Part shown: piece after piece, positions 1-9,767 of the stretch | How the letters are laid out: each line of letters opens with the position of its first letter | Position numbering within the stretch: the stretch's first letter is position 1 | Origin: Pseudomonas sp. IB20 | GTDB taxonomy: Bacteria; Pseudomonadota; Gammaproteobacteria; Pseudomonadales; Pseudomonadaceae | NCBI RefSeq assembly: GCF_009707325.1 | Contig: NZ_CP046103.1 | Coordinates: 2,646,012-2,710,011, forward strand | Direction of reading: 5' to 3' | DNA length: 64,000 nt | Translations under genes and position numbers: made by a program | Notes under the pieces: model-generated | Database searches by the model: none | Seen by the model: only the letters and a program-made list of their open reading frames with translations | Told to the model about the DNA's origin: nothing

Positions 1-677
1 GTGATATGGCTGCCACGGCGAACGCGGTTGAACAGGAACGTATCGTCCTGCTCGCCGTCCTTGAGCTGTTCGCGACGAAACTCCAGCCACGCCGTGAGCT
101 TTTCAAAGGCCCAAGCCGGCGCATACTTGATCAGCTCCTTATTGCCCTTGCCGGTCACGCGCAAACTGCGCTCTTGGAAGTCGACCTGCGCCAGGTCAAG
201 GTTTACCGACTCCGACTTGCGCATACCCGACCCATACAGAATGCCGATGACCGCCGCATCACGCAGGCCCTGCGGGCGCGGGTCGGCGGCGCAGACTTCC
301 ATCATTTCGCGGATCAGCGTGCGGCGCAGGTTACGGCCCTGCCCCAGGCGTGTACCGGGCGCGGCCTTGACCGAGCGCATCTTGAGCAAGTGGTCCTGGC
401 TGATCAGGCTCATGCGCCAGGCTTCGTTCATCACCCCACGCACCGCATTCACATACAGCGATGAAGTGTTCGGCGCATAACCGTCCTCGCGCAAGGCGGC
501 GACCAAGGCAATCACGTGTTCGGGCTGGAGCAAATGCCAGTCGATCTCTTCGAGGTTGATGTCTTCGAAGCCCAGGCGGTCGGCAGCGTCTTGCAGCACG
601 TAGCGCATGGTCAGCTGGCTGGAGGGCGCCAGGCGGGTGAGGTAGAGGGTCAGCGGGTTACGGATAGACTCAGTCAA
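1..677 (-). CDS. Tyrosine recombinase / site-specific integrase (partial, 3' end outside window)
   Basis: Reading the minus strand from a TTG at 677 gives 225 open codons that run off the left edge. A TGA lies three codons upstream of the TTG, so no longer start exists. The first ~95 residues look like a SAM-like core-binding domain (LTMRYVLQDAADRLG). They are followed by the start of the catalytic domain, with the first catalytic arginine in YGSGMRKSESVNLDL and the beta-strand segment RSLRVTGKGNKELIK. The HxxR and tyrosine motifs would lie beyond the edge. The family cuts and rejoins DNA through a tyrosine-phosphate intermediate. No phage or element genes flank it, so its target is unknown. 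Confidence 0.85.
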   Translation of the reverse strand, partial: MTESIRNPLTLYLTRLAPSSQLTMRYVLQDAADRLGFEDINLEEIDWHLLQPEHVIALVAALREDGYAPNTSSLYVNAVRGVMNEAWRMSLISQDHLLKMRSVKAAPGTRLGQGRNLRRTLIREMMEVCAADPRPQGLRDAAVIGILYGSGMRKSESVNLDLAQVDFQERSLRVTGKGNKELIKYAPAWAFEKLTAWLEFRREQLKDGEQDDTFLFNRVRRGSHI

Positions 678-785
678 AGTAGATCAGCCTTTGGATTAAA
701 TACCTCAAGCAAGCTGTTGTTTAATCGAAGTATTTAGTGAATTGGCGAGGGCCAAGTCTAACGCAGTAGCGGCCCTCACACAAAA

Positions 786-1604
786 TCACGGAGCCGACTC
801 GTCATCCTCGGTCGGGTCCTCGGGCTGCGGCTGGGTCTGGGACTGGCTCCACTCGGTGTCTTGCTTGTGCATCAGCGCAAACCAATGCTGGCGCATAAAC
901 GCCAGGTAGCTGTCCGGCGCCTTGGCAAAGTCCTTTTCATCGCCATAGCAGCCTGGCAACGGCAACTCAGTGCCCTGCTCCTTGTACTGGCTGACCAGCG
1001 CCTGTTGCGCCGCAACGCTGCAATCCTTTGGCAGCGGCATGCCACGCAACGCACCGGCCTCCTCATCCCACCAGCTCGCGCCGATGCGATCGACACCGCG
1101 CAGGCGGTACTTCTGGGACTTGCCCACGTGCATGATCAACTTGAATTCGTTGGGGCTGACATCGCTGGTGCAGGTGCGCGAATAGCCCACGGTGGCCTGG
1201 GTGATGCCATCGCCGGCAAGGTCGGTAACCTTGGTCGCCGCCATGTCAAAGCGCAGTGCCGCATCGAATTGGCAATGCTGCACATCGTCATAGAGCATCC
1301 ACACCCGCTTGGGATGATCGCCGCCCAGCAAATACTGGGCCGCGTAGACAAATGACGACTGGGTGCCGTCATCGTCACGCTCGCTGACCTGTTCGGCGAG
1401 TACCAGCAGATTCTTGCCTTGGTGGTCGTCCCAGCTGTAGGCCGCGACTTGTTTACCGCGCACTTCAACGCCTTCCGGCACCTGCTCGACCGTGGTGAGC
1501 GCCACCCCATCATCCGCGCGAACGGTCGTGACACAGGCCACAGCCATCCACAATCCCATCAACGCCGGCCGCAACTGGCCGCGTAAAAGCTGCACGCTAT
1601 TCAT
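786..1604 (-). CDS. Exported protein of unknown function
   Basis: 272 codons from an ATG. Residues 1-30 form a signal peptide (hydrophobic LMGLWMAVACVTTV, then a VRA-D cleavage region), so the product is probably periplasmic. The mature part has no catalytic motif I recognise. It contains a beta-rich segment around YLLGGDHPKRVWMLYDD and three or four scattered cysteines (HCQF, RTCTS, KDCS, PGCYG) that could form disulfides. The last ~20 residues are low complexity and acidic. It resembles Pseudomonas proteins loosely annotated as surface-polysaccharide associated, but I cannot confirm that. It is divergent from arnC and may share the upstream region with it. Confidence 0.7.
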   Translation of the reverse strand: MNSVQLLRGQLRPALMGLWMAVACVTTVRADDGVALTTVEQVPEGVEVRGKQVAAYSWDDHQGKNLLVLAEQVSERDDDGTQSSFVYAAQYLLGGDHPKRVWMLYDDVQHCQFDAALRFDMAATKVTDLAGDGITQATVGYSRTCTSDVSPNEFKLIMHVGKSQKYRLRGVDRIGASWWDEEAGALRGMPLPKDCSVAAQQALVSQYKEQGTELPLPGCYGDEKDFAKAPDSYLAFMRQHWFALMHKQDTEWSQSQTQPQPEDPTEDDESAP

Positions 1605-2075
1605 CCGAGTACCCTGGCAAGAGATGGCTTACTTTACCGGCACTTGAGGGCCAATGCAGAGAAGATTGTTGAATAAGACCAAGGACCGACGGCACCGCCG
1701 AAAAAACCATCGAAACTTACCCGTCAATGGCGGCCAAGGCGGCTTTGCGGTTTAGCTGAACCCTAGCTGTCTACCTGTCAAATAAACGAGTTTTTCATCC
1801 GCCTTTCATATTCGTTCAACAATTTTGCGCTTAATCTTGGCCGCAGGACTTGAGAACAAGCCGCGCGTTCTATGACTAACGTGTTGATTCGGCTTTATCT
1901 TTCACAAATTTGGTCTTTACTCTGCTAGCCCATGGAAGAAAACATTGCCCTTCCCAGGAATGTCGAATGAACACTGCATACCCACGCTACGTTTAATCAG
2001 TTTTCTGAATCTCCAGCCGCTGATGACTGCTGTTTTCAACGCTCCAACCTGCTCTTGCCCCGAGGTCATGAATCT
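1605..2075. other. Intergenic region upstream of arnC
   Basis: 471 bp between the divergent exported-protein gene and arnC. It is clearly AT-richer than its neighbours, especially 1740-1990, and must hold the arn promoter. A single CTTAAT hexamer at 1830-1835 resembles one half of a PmrA box, but I see no second half-site at the expected 11-bp spacing. No open frame resembling ArnB is present on either strand. No terminator or RNA gene was seen. Confidence 0.5.
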
Positions 2076-3110
2076 TTGAAACCCTACCCTATTCATTGCG
2101 TGTCGATCGTTATCCCGGTCTACAACGAACAAGAGAGCCTGCCTGAATTGCTGCGTCGCACGACGGCAGCCTGCAAGCAACTGGCCTACGAATACGAAAT
2201 CATCCTGGTGGATGATGGTAGTCGCGACAATTCCGCCCAATTACTGGAAGACGCCGCCGCGCAAGACGGCAGCAACGTAGTGGCGGTGATCCTCAACCGT
2301 AACTACGGCCAGCATGCGGCGATCATGGCCGGCTTTGAGCAGTGCCGGGGCGAGGTGGTGATTACCCTCGACGCCGACCTGCAGAACCCGCCGGAAGAAA
2401 TCCCGCGCCTGGTCGAACAAGCCGCCTTGGGCTACGACGTGGTTGCCACCGTACGCAACAACCGCCAGGACTCGGCCTTCCGCCGCTGGCCTTCGCGCCT
2501 GATCAACTTGGCCGTGCAGCGTTCCACCGGCGTGGCCATGACCGACTACGGTTGCATGCTGCGCGCTTACCGGCGCACCATCGTCGACGCCATGCTCGCC
2601 TGCCGCGAGCGCAGCACCTTTATCCCGATCCTGGCCAACGGCTTTGCCCGCCACACCACCGAGATCCTGGTGCACCACGCCGAGCGTGAACATGGCGAGT
2701 CCAAATACAGCCCGATGCGCCTGATCAGCCTGATGTTCGACCTGCTGACCTGCATGACCACCACGCCATTGCGCCTGCTGAGCATTGTCGGCTTCAGCAT
2801 GGCGGCGTTGGGCGTGCTGTTCGCTTTTGCCTTGATCGTCATGCGACTGGCCTTCGGTGCCACTTGGGCGGGCGACGGTACTTTTGTGCTATTCGCGGTA
2901 CTGTTCGTGTTTACCGGCGGCCAATTCATCGGCATGGGCCTCTTGGGTGAATACCTGGGCCGCATGTACAGTGACGTTCGTGCCCGTCCACGGTTCTTTA
3001 TTGAAAAAGTGCTGCGCAACCAACCGGCAGCACCGGCTCCAGTCGTCGTCGTTGATGGCCTGGTGTCCTCCCATACCTCTACTTCTCCTTCCGATCAGGT
3101 TTCGTCATGA
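2076..3110 (+). CDS. arnC: Undecaprenyl-phosphate 4-deoxy-4-formamido-L-arabinose transferase
   Basis: ArnC is a GT2 inner-membrane enzyme that moves formylated aminoarabinose from UDP to undecaprenyl phosphate, the lipid-linked donor route for lipid A modification and polymyxin resistance. The N-terminus carries the GT2 signature [20 protein letters not shown], a DDGSRDNS motif and [11 protein letters not shown] (metal-binding DxD). Two hydrophobic helices follow near residues 235-305 ([20 protein letters not shown] and [20 protein letters not shown]). I chose the TTG at 2076 ([12 protein letters not shown]) because homologues begin there and a CGAGG lies 10 nt upstream; a TTG at 2055 would add seven unlikely residues. 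It overlaps arnA by ATGA. Confidence 0.95.
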   Translation: MKPYPIHCVSIVIPVYNEQESLPELLRRTTAACKQLAYEYEIILVDDGSRDNSAQLLEDAAAQDGSNVVAVILNRNYGQHAAIMAGFEQCRGEVVITLDADLQNPPEEIPRLVEQAALGYDVVATVRNNRQDSAFRRWPSRLINLAVQRSTGVAMTDYGCMLRAYRRTIVDAMLACRERSTFIPILANGFARHTTEILVHHAEREHGESKYSPMRLISLMFDLLTCMTTTPLRLLSIVGFSMAALGVLFAFALIVMRLAFGATWAGDGTFVLFAVLFVFTGGQFIGMGLLGEYLGRMYSDVRARPRFFIEKVLRNQPAAPAPVVVVDGLVSSHTSTSPSDQVSS

Positions 3111-5098
3111 ATTCAAAAGCTGTTGTCTTCGCTTACCACGATATTGGCTGTGCAGGCATTGAAGCCTTGCTCACCGCCGGCTACGACATTGCTGCCGTGT
3201 TCACCCATGCCGACGACCCCAAGGAAAACAATTTCTACGGCTCCGTCGCCCAACTCTGCGCCCGCAACGGCATCCCGGTGCATGCGCCGGAAGACGCCAA
3301 CCACCCACTGTGGATCGAGCGTATTGCCAAGCTGAACCCGGACTACATCTTCTCCTTCTACTACCGCAACCTGCTGAGCGAGCCTTTGCTGGCCACCGCC
3401 AGCAAAGGCGCGTTCAACCTGCACGGTTCGTTGCTGCCTAAATACCGTGGCCGCGCGCCGGCCAACTGGGTGCTGGTCAACGGCGAAACCGAAACCGGCG
3501 TGACCCTGCACCGTATGGTCAAGCGTGCTGACGCTGGCGCGATCCTGGCCCAACAGAAAGTCATCATTGACCGCACTGACACCGGCCTGACCCTGCACGC
3601 CAAACTGCGTGACGCCGCCGCCAACCTGCTGCGCGATGCGCTGCCGCAACTGGCCCAAGGCAAGCTGGCTGAAACCGCCCAGGACGAAAGCCAAGCCACC
3701 TACTTCGGCCGCCGCACCGCCGCCGATGGCAAGCTGGACTGGAAAAAACCGGCTGAAGAACTGTTCAACCTGGTTCGCGCCGTGACCCAGCCGTACCCGG
3801 GCGCTTTTTGCGCGGTCGGCGAGCACAAACTGATCGTTTGGCAGGCCGAAGTGGTCAAGGGCAACGAAGGCCTGGCGCCAGGCCGCGTGATCAGCGTCAA
3901 CCCACTGCGCATTGCCTGCGGTCAAGACTCGCTGGTGGTCAAGTTCGGCCAACGCAACGCCAACGGCCTGTACCTGGCTGGCCCTTCCCTGGCTGACGAG
4001 CTCGGCCTGGTGGACGGCTCCGTGCTGCGCGGCGCCGAGTCCGGCCGCAAGCCACGTCGTACCCGCGTGCTGATCCTGGGTGTGAACGGCTTTATCGGTA
4101 ACCATCTGTCCGAGCGCCTGCTGCGTGACGACCGTTACGAAATCTACGGCCTGGATATTGGCTCCGACGCCATCGAGCGCCTGCGCAACCACCCTAACTT
4201 CCACTACGTGGAAGGCGATATCAGCATTCACTCCGAGTGGATCGAGTACCACATCAAGAAGTGCGACGTGGTCCTGCCGCTGGTGGCCATCGCCACGCCA
4301 ATCGAATACACCCGTAACCCGCTGCGCGTGTTCGAGCTCGACTTCGAAGAGAACCTGAAACTGGTTCGCTACTGCGTCAAGTACAACAAGCGCGTGATCT
4401 TCCCGTCGACTTCCGAAGTCTATGGCATGTGCCAGGACCAGTATTTCGACGAAGACACCTCCAACCTGGTGGTGGGCCCGGTCAACAAGCAGCGCTGGAT
4501 CTACTCGGTCTCCAAGCAACTGCTGGACCGCGTGATCTGGGCTTACGGCGACAAAGGCCTGAACTTCACCCTGTTCCGTCCATTCAACTGGATGGGCCCA
4601 CGCCTTGACCGCCTGGACTCGGCCCGTATCGGCAGCTCCCGTGCGATCACCCAGCTGATCCTGAACCTGGTGGAAGGCACGCCGATCCGCCTGTTCGACG
4701 GTGGCGAGCAGAAGCGCTGCTTCACCGACATCGCCGACGGCATCGAAGCCCTGGCGCGCATCATCGATAACGACAACGATGTGTGCAACGGCCAGATCAT
4801 CAACATCGGCAACCCGGAAAACGAAGCCAGCATCCGTCAGTTGGGCGAAGAGCTGCTGCGTCAGTTCGAAGCTCACCCGCTGCGCAGCAACTTCCCGCCG
4901 TTCGCTGGTTTCCGCGACGTCGAAAGCAAGGCGTTCTACGGCACCGGTTACCAGGACGTGGCACACCGCAAGCCAAGCATCGAAAACGCCAAGCGCCTGC
5001 TGAACTGGGAGCCTACCGTTGAGATGAGCGAAACCATCGGCAACACCCTGGATTTCTTCCTGCGCGAAGCCATGCTTGAAATCGCGGACAAGAAATAA
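3107..5098 (+). CDS. arnA: Bifunctional UDP-L-Ara4N formyltransferase / UDP-glucuronate decarboxylase
   Basis: 663 residues, the full length for ArnA. The N-terminal half (about 1-300) is a 10-formyl-THF-dependent formyltransferase, with [13 protein letters not shown] holding N104 and H106, and D142 in KRADAGA; these match the E. coli N/H/D triad shifted by two. The C-terminal half (about 318-663) is an SDR decarboxylase with an NAD-binding GVNGFIG loop, SEVYG and a YSVSK catalytic Tyr/Lys. The enzyme oxidatively decarboxylates UDP-glucuronate to the 4-keto sugar and later formylates UDP-Ara4N. The amination between these two steps needs ArnB, which is not encoded here. It is coupled to arnC and arnD by overlaps. 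Confidence 0.97.
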   Translation: MNSKAVVFAYHDIGCAGIEALLTAGYDIAAVFTHADDPKENNFYGSVAQLCARNGIPVHAPEDANHPLWIERIAKLNPDYIFSFYYRNLLSEPLLATASKGAFNLHGSLLPKYRGRAPANWVLVNGETETGVTLHRMVKRADAGAILAQQKVIIDRTDTGLTLHAKLRDAAANLLRDALPQLAQGKLAETAQDESQATYFGRRTAADGKLDWKKPAEELFNLVRAVTQPYPGAFCAVGEHKLIVWQAEVVKGNEGLAPGRVISVNPLRIACGQDSLVVKFGQRNANGLYLAGPSLADELGLVDGSVLRGAESGRKPRRTRVLILGVNGFIGNHLSERLLRDDRYEIYGLDIGSDAIERLRNHPNFHYVEGDISIHSEWIEYHIKKCDVVLPLVAIATPIEYTRNPLRVFELDFEENLKLVRYCVKYNKRVIFPSTSEVYGMCQDQYFDEDTSNLVVGPVNKQRWIYSVSKQLLDRVIWAYGDKGLNFTLFRPFNWMGPRLDRLDSARIGSSRAITQLILNLVEGTPIRLFDGGEQKRCFTDIADGIEALARIIDNDNDVCNGQIINIGNPENEASIRQLGEELLRQFEAHPLRSNFPPFAGFRDVESKAFYGTGYQDVAHRKPSIENAKRLLNWEPTVEMSETIGNTLDFFLREAMLEIADKK

Positions 5099-5982
5099 TG
5101 AAGGCAGGCTTGCGCATCGACGTCGACACCTACCGTGGCACCCGTGAAGGTGTGCCGCGGTTGCTCGAATCCCTGGATGAAGCCTCGGTAAAAGCGACGT
5201 TCTTCTTCAGCGTCGGGCCGGACAACATGGGGCGCCACTTGTGGCGCCTGATCCGTCCGCAATTCCTGTGGAAGATGCTGCGTTCCAATGCCGCCGGGCT
5301 GTACGGCTGGGATATCTTGCTGGCCGGCACCGCCTGGCCGGGCAAGCCGATTGGCCGTGACCTGGGGCATTTGATGCGCCAGGCCAAGGCTGCTGGGCAT
5401 GAAGTCGGCCTGCACGCGTGGGACCACCACGGCTGGCAGGCCAACACCGGGCGCTGGAGCGATGCACAGCTGGTCGAGCAGATCCGCCGTGGCGTCGACA
5501 CCTTGAGCGACATCCTCGGTGAACGCATCGACTGTTCAGCGGCTGCCGGTTGGCGTGCCGATGAGCGCGTGGTGCAAGCCAAGCAAGGTTTCAACTTTCG
5601 CTACAACAGCGATTGCCGGGGCACCAGCCTGTTTCGTCCAACTCTGGCCGATGGCAGCGCGGGCACCCCACAAATTCCGGTAGACCTGCCGACCTTCGAC
5701 GAAGTCGTCGGGCCGGTAGTGGCTGCCAAAGACTTCAACAGCTTCATTCTTGACCGCTTTACCGAATCGAAGCTGAACGTCTACACGATCCACGCAGAAG
5801 TAGAAGGGATTCTGATGGCTGATGATTTTCGCCAGCTGCTCGCCCAGGCCGGGCAGCGCGGCATCGACTTCAACCCCCTGGGCGACCTGTTGCCTGCGGA
5901 TGTGAGCACCCTGGCCCAGCAACAGCTGGTGCGCGGTGCACTCAGCGGCCGCGAGGGTTGGCTCGGAGTGCAACAGGCATGA
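5098..5982 (+). CDS. arnD: 4-deoxy-4-formamido-L-arabinose-phosphoundecaprenol deformylase
   Basis: 294 residues of the polysaccharide-deacetylase (NodB) fold. It removes the formyl group from lipid-linked Ara4FN before transfer to lipid A. Visible motifs are the N-terminal metal-binding RIDVDTYRG (Asp pair), the HAWDHHGW histidine motif and a C-terminal [10 protein letters not shown] segment typical of ArnD. The start ATG at 5098 shares its A with the arnA stop TAA (5096-5098), so translation is coupled. The stop overlaps the arnT start as ATGA. Confidence 0.95.
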   Translation: MKAGLRIDVDTYRGTREGVPRLLESLDEASVKATFFFSVGPDNMGRHLWRLIRPQFLWKMLRSNAAGLYGWDILLAGTAWPGKPIGRDLGHLMRQAKAAGHEVGLHAWDHHGWQANTGRWSDAQLVEQIRRGVDTLSDILGERIDCSAAAGWRADERVVQAKQGFNFRYNSDCRGTSLFRPTLADGSAGTPQIPVDLPTFDEVVGPVVAAKDFNSFILDRFTESKLNVYTIHAEVEGILMADDFRQLLAQAGQRGIDFNPLGDLLPADVSTLAQQQLVRGALSGREGWLGVQQA

Positions 5983-7634
5983 TCCGGCGCTGGGCATTGC
6001 CCCTGCTCCTGCTGGCGTTTGGCGCGTTTTACCTGTTACCGCTGGCCACCCACGGCCTGTGGATCCCGGATGAAACCCGTTACGCGCAGATCAGCCAGGA
6101 AATGCTGCTGACCGGCAAGTGGGCCTCGCCGCACTTCATGGGCATTCGCTACTTCGAAAAACCGGCTGCCGGCTACTGGATGATCGCGCTGGGCCAGGCG
6201 ATCTTCGGGCAGAACCTGTTCGGCGTGCGGTTTGCCTCAGCCTTGAGCACCGGGCTGAGCATCCTGCTGGTGTACCTGGTGTCGCGCAGGCTGTGGAACG
6301 ACCCGCAAAAAAGCCTGGTCAGCACCGTGCTGTACATGAGCTTTGTCAGCGTGGCGTTGCTCGGCGGCTACGCCAACCTGGACCCGCAATTCACCTTCTG
6401 GGTCAACCTGACCGGCGTTGCGCTGTGGTTCTGCTTCGACAGCACCACGCGCCGTGGCCGTTTATGGTCTTGGGCCTTGCTCGGCTTTGCCTGCGGCATG
6501 GGCTTTATGACCAAGGGTTTTCTCGCCTGGCTGCTGCCGGTGCTGATCGCCCTGCCCTACGCCATCTGGCAGAAACGCTTTGGTGAACTGCTCGGTTACG
6601 GCGTGGTGGCGGTAGTCGTCGCCATTGTTGTCAGCTTGCCCTGGGCGCTGGCCGTGCACCTGCAAGAGCCGGACTACTGGAACTTCTTCTTCTGGCACGA
6701 GCATATCCAACGCTTTGCCGGTGACGATGCCCAGCACGCCGAACCGTTCTGGTACTACCTGCCGCTGATGGTCGCGTTCTCGTTGCCCTGGGTTGCCTTG
6801 CTGCCGTCCACGGTCAAACAGGCATGGTTGGACAAACGCCTGCCCAAAACCGCGTTCCTGCTGCTGTGGCTGTTGATGCCCCTGGCGTTCTTCAGCCTGG
6901 CCAAAGGCAAGTTGCCGTCCTACATCATGCCGTGCCTGCTGCCGCTGGCTTTGCTGATGGGTTCAACCCTAAGCAACAAGCTCGCCCAGGGCCATGGCCG
7001 CGCCTTGCGCATCAACGGTTGGCTGAACTTGAGTGTCGGTGTGCTGGCCGTGTTGGCGCTCAGTTGGTTCCAATTGAAGAAGCCGGTGTACGAACACGGT
7101 GAGGAAACCCTCAGCTTGGTGCTGGTGTTTGCCTGCTTGTTCGGCTGGATCCTGGTCAACCTGCTGCAAGCCGCTCGCCCTTTGAAACTGTGGGCCGCGC
7201 CGCTGATCGGCAGTGGTTTGCTAGTGCTGCTCGTACCGGCCGCACTGCCCCACTCGGTGGTTTACAACAAGATCCCGGATCAGTTCATCATCGACCACCA
7301 GCAGGAATTGCAATCGACCACCGCCTTGCTCAGCAATGACTTGGGCGCGGCGTCGGCCTTGTCCTGGCGCCTGGGGCGTCCGGATGTCGCGCTCTACAAC
7401 ACCGTCGGTGAAGTGAAGTACGGCATTGCCTACGCAGACACTGCCCACCGCAAGATCGGCACCACTCAGGTCCAGCAATGGATGAGTGATGCGCGTAAGC
7501 AAGGGTCGGTCGGCGTGGTCATGCGGGTCAAGGGCGACGATGAAGTCGCTGAAGTGAACCTGCTGCCCCAAGACGGCAAGCGTTACGAGCAAGGCAATCT
7601 GGTCATCCTGATATTCCCACAGGCCGCGCCATGA
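5979..7634 (+). CDS. arnT: Lipid A 4-amino-4-deoxy-L-arabinosyltransferase
   Basis: 551 residues; an inner-membrane GT83/PMT-fold enzyme that transfers L-Ara4N from undecaprenyl phosphate to lipid A phosphates on the periplasmic side, lowering affinity for polymyxin and cationic peptides. It opens with a membrane helix ([20 protein letters not shown]), followed by the family's first periplasmic loop motif [13 protein letters not shown]. About a dozen hydrophobic segments follow, plus [16 protein letters not shown] and a C-terminal periplasmic domain. The ATG at 5979 overlaps the arnD stop; a TTG at 5958 is in frame but would add an extension not expected in ArnT. Confidence 0.95.
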   Translation: MIRRWALPLLLLAFGAFYLLPLATHGLWIPDETRYAQISQEMLLTGKWASPHFMGIRYFEKPAAGYWMIALGQAIFGQNLFGVRFASALSTGLSILLVYLVSRRLWNDPQKSLVSTVLYMSFVSVALLGGYANLDPQFTFWVNLTGVALWFCFDSTTRRGRLWSWALLGFACGMGFMTKGFLAWLLPVLIALPYAIWQKRFGELLGYGVVAVVVAIVVSLPWALAVHLQEPDYWNFFFWHEHIQRFAGDDAQHAEPFWYYLPLMVAFSLPWVALLPSTVKQAWLDKRLPKTAFLLLWLLMPLAFFSLAKGKLPSYIMPCLLPLALLMGSTLSNKLAQGHGRALRINGWLNLSVGVLAVLALSWFQLKKPVYEHGEETLSLVLVFACLFGWILVNLLQAARPLKLWAAPLIGSGLLVLLVPAALPHSVVYNKIPDQFIIDHQQELQSTTALLSNDLGAASALSWRLGRPDVALYNTVGEVKYGIAYADTAHRKIGTTQVQQWMSDARKQGSVGVVMRVKGDDEVAEVNLLPQDGKRYEQGNLVILIFPQAAP

Positions 7635-7978
7635 TCACGCTGGTTCTTTTATTAAGCGCGTGCCTGCTTACGTGCATGGGCCAGGTTTCGCAGAAGTTTG
7701 CCGTGGAAAGCTGGCGCGACCAGCCGGACGGTTGGGCGCCAAAGCTGCGTTCGCCTTGGCTGTGGTCGGCGCTGGTGTGCCTGGGCCTGGGTTTGCTGGT
7801 ATGGCTTTTGGTGTTGCAGCGCCTGGAAGTGGGCATCGCCTACCCCATGCTCAGCCTTAATTTTGTACTGGTCACGCTGATGGCGCGGTTTGTCTTTCAT
7901 GAACACATCGATGGCCGTCACTGGCTGGGTGTGGCACTGGTCATCGGCGGTGTGGTGTTGCTGGGGCGTCACGTATGA
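7631..7978 (+). CDS. arnE: 4-amino-4-deoxy-L-arabinose-phosphoundecaprenol flippase subunit ArnE
   Basis: 115 residues with about four membrane helices of the small multidrug/EamA-like fold. It begins [22 protein letters not shown], the SMR-type opening with a polar Gly-Gln pair in helix 1, and includes a [13 protein letters not shown] helix and a final [16 protein letters not shown] helix. With ArnF it is thought to flip the lipid-linked Ara4N to the periplasmic leaflet for ArnT. ATGA overlaps at both ends place it inside the coupled arn operon. Confidence 0.92.
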   Translation: MITLVLLLSACLLTCMGQVSQKFAVESWRDQPDGWAPKLRSPWLWSALVCLGLGLLVWLLVLQRLEVGIAYPMLSLNFVLVTLMARFVFHEHIDGRHWLGVALVIGGVVLLGRHV

Positions 7979-8388
7979 GCCGGGTTCAAGGCTTTGCCCT
8001 GGCATTGGGCAGCGTAGGCCTGGTCAGCGCCGCCCAACTGGGCATGCGCTGGAGCATGACGCGCCTGCCGCTGCCTGCCGAATGGCTGAACGCGTTCAAC
8101 AGCAATGCCATCGACCTCGGCGCCTTGGGCGTGGTGATCCTGGCGATCATCGCCTATGCGCTGTCGATGCTTTGCTGGCTTGGCGCACTCAAGCACCTGC
8201 CGCTGGGCCGCGCCTATTCGCTGCTCAGCATCAGCTACGCGTTGGTCTACCTGCTGGCTGCCAGCCTGCCGGTGTTCAACGAAGATTTCTCGCTTTCGAA
8301 AACCCTGGGGGTGGCGCTGGTCATCCTCGGTGTTCTGGTCATTAACTCTCGTCGTGCTAGCGTTGCAAGCCCCAGGAATGCCCCATGA
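7975..8388 (+). CDS. arnF: 4-amino-4-deoxy-L-arabinose-phosphoundecaprenol flippase subunit ArnF
   Basis: 137 residues with four membrane helices, the partner of ArnE. Helix 1 ([20 protein letters not shown]) and the later [20 protein letters not shown] helix follow the ArnF pattern; the loop between helices 1 and 2 is longer than in ArnE. It overlaps the arnE stop and the ugd start by ATGA. Assignment rests on the fold, its size and its place between arnE and ugd. Confidence 0.9.
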   Translation: MSRVQGFALALGSVGLVSAAQLGMRWSMTRLPLPAEWLNAFNSNAIDLGALGVVILAIIAYALSMLCWLGALKHLPLGRAYSLLSISYALVYLLAASLPVFNEDFSLSKTLGVALVILGVLVINSRRASVASPRNAP

Positions 8389-9764
8389 AAATCAGTGTAT
8401 TTGGTAGCGGTTACGTTGGTCTGGTGCAGGCCACCGTATTGGCCGAAGTCGGTCACGATGTGATCTGCATGGACGTGGACAAGAGCAAGGTCGAGTCGCT
8501 GCAGAAAGGCCACGTGACGATCTTCGAGCCGGGTCTGGCAGCCATGGTCAAGGAAAACCTGGAAAGCGGACGCCTGCACTTTACCTTTGATGAAAAACTC
8601 GCGGTTGAACACGGTGAAGTGCTGTTCATCGCCGTGGGCACACCGTCGGACGAAGACGGTTCGGCCGACCTCAAATACGTGCTGTCGGTGGGCGACGCCG
8701 TGTCCCGCCACCGCGTGGAACCGGTGATCCTGGTGGAAAAATCCACCGTTCCCGTTGGTACCGGCGACACCTTGCGCGCGCACATCGAAAAGAGCCTGCG
8801 CGTGGCCGGCCGCCACTTGGAGTTCGATATCGTCTCCAACCCGGAATTCCTCAAGGAAGGCTCGGCCGTGGCCGACTGCCGTCGCCCGGACCGCATCATC
8901 ATCGGCTGCGAGCGTGAAGAAGTGCGTGAAGTGATGCGCGACCTGTACGCGCCGTTCAACCGCAACCACGACCGCATCATCTTCATGGACCTGCGCAGCG
9001 CCGAACTGACTAAGTACGCCGCCAACTGCATGCTGGCCACCAAGATCAGCTTTATCAACCAGATCGCCGAACTGGCCGAGCACCTGGGCGCCGACATCGA
9101 AGCCGTGCGCCTGGGCATCGGCGCCGACTCGCGCATCGGCTACCACTTTATCTACCCCGGTTGCGGCTATGGCGGCTCGTGCTTCCCCAAAGACATGCGC
9201 GCCCTGATCCACAGCGCCAAGCAAGCCAATTGCTCCAGCGACCTGCTCGAAGCCGTTGAGGCCATCAACCAGCGCCAGAAGAGCAAGCTGTTCGAACGCG
9301 TCAACGCCTACTTCAAGGGCAACTTGCAGGGTAAAACCTTCGCCTTGTGGGGCCTGGCGTTCAAGCCCAACACCGATGACATGCGCGATGCGCCAAGCCG
9401 TGTGCTGATGGAAGCCCTGTGGGCAGCGGGCGCCCATGTGCGCGCGTTTGACCCTGAAGCCATGCAGGAAACCCAGCGCATCTACGGCGACGAGTCGCGC
9501 CTGACCCTGCTGGGCACGCCGGAATCGGCGTTGAGCGGCGCTGATGCGCTGATCGTCTGCACCGAATGGCAGCAGTTCAAGGCACCGGATTTCGACCTGA
9601 TCCACACCCGCCTGAAAAACCCGGTGATCTTCGACGGCCGTAACCTGTACGACGGCGAGCGCCTGGCACGCAAAGGCTTCAAATACTTCCCAATAGGGCG
9701 AGGTGACTCCTGCGAACTGCCGATCCCTCAGCAAAACTGGGTGCCGCAGGTCAAGGAAGCCTGA
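8385..9764 (+). CDS. ugd: UDP-glucose 6-dehydrogenase
   Basis: 459 residues, full length. The N-terminal Rossmann domain begins [16 protein letters not shown] (GxGxxG). The middle holds the catalytic cysteine in [12 protein letters not shown], and the C-terminal UDP-binding domain contains [18 protein letters not shown]. It oxidises UDP-glucose to UDP-glucuronate with two NAD+, the substrate for the ArnA decarboxylase, and works directly downstream of GalU (56754-57593 in this window). It starts inside the arnF stop (ATGA), matching the arrangement in other pseudomonads where ugd closes the arn operon. Confidence 0.95.
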   Translation: MKISVFGSGYVGLVQATVLAEVGHDVICMDVDKSKVESLQKGHVTIFEPGLAAMVKENLESGRLHFTFDEKLAVEHGEVLFIAVGTPSDEDGSADLKYVLSVGDAVSRHRVEPVILVEKSTVPVGTGDTLRAHIEKSLRVAGRHLEFDIVSNPEFLKEGSAVADCRRPDRIIIGCEREEVREVMRDLYAPFNRNHDRIIFMDLRSAELTKYAANCMLATKISFINQIAELAEHLGADIEAVRLGIGADSRIGYHFIYPGCGYGGSCFPKDMRALIHSAKQANCSSDLLEAVEAINQRQKSKLFERVNAYFKGNLQGKTFALWGLAFKPNTDDMRDAPSRVLMEALWAAGAHVRAFDPEAMQETQRIYGDESRLTLLGTPESALSGADALIVCTEWQQFKAPDFDLIHTRLKNPVIFDGRNLYDGERLARKGFKYFPIGRGDSCELPIPQQNWVPQVKEA

Positions 9765-9767
9765 GAC

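Noticed and set aside
1830..1835. CTTAAT resembling a PmrA box half-site before arnC
   Set aside because: No second half-site with 5-nt spacing; single hexamers arise by chance in AT-rich DNA.
1605..2075. Search for an arnB remnant upstream of arnC
   Set aside because: No frame on either strand shows aminotransferase motifs, so the gene appears absent rather than decayed.
3113..4966. A 617-codon open frame on the minus strand opposite arnA
   Set aside because: It is a shadow of arnA: composition is atypical (His, Gln and Val rich) and no family motif appears, while the plus frame is a complete ArnA.
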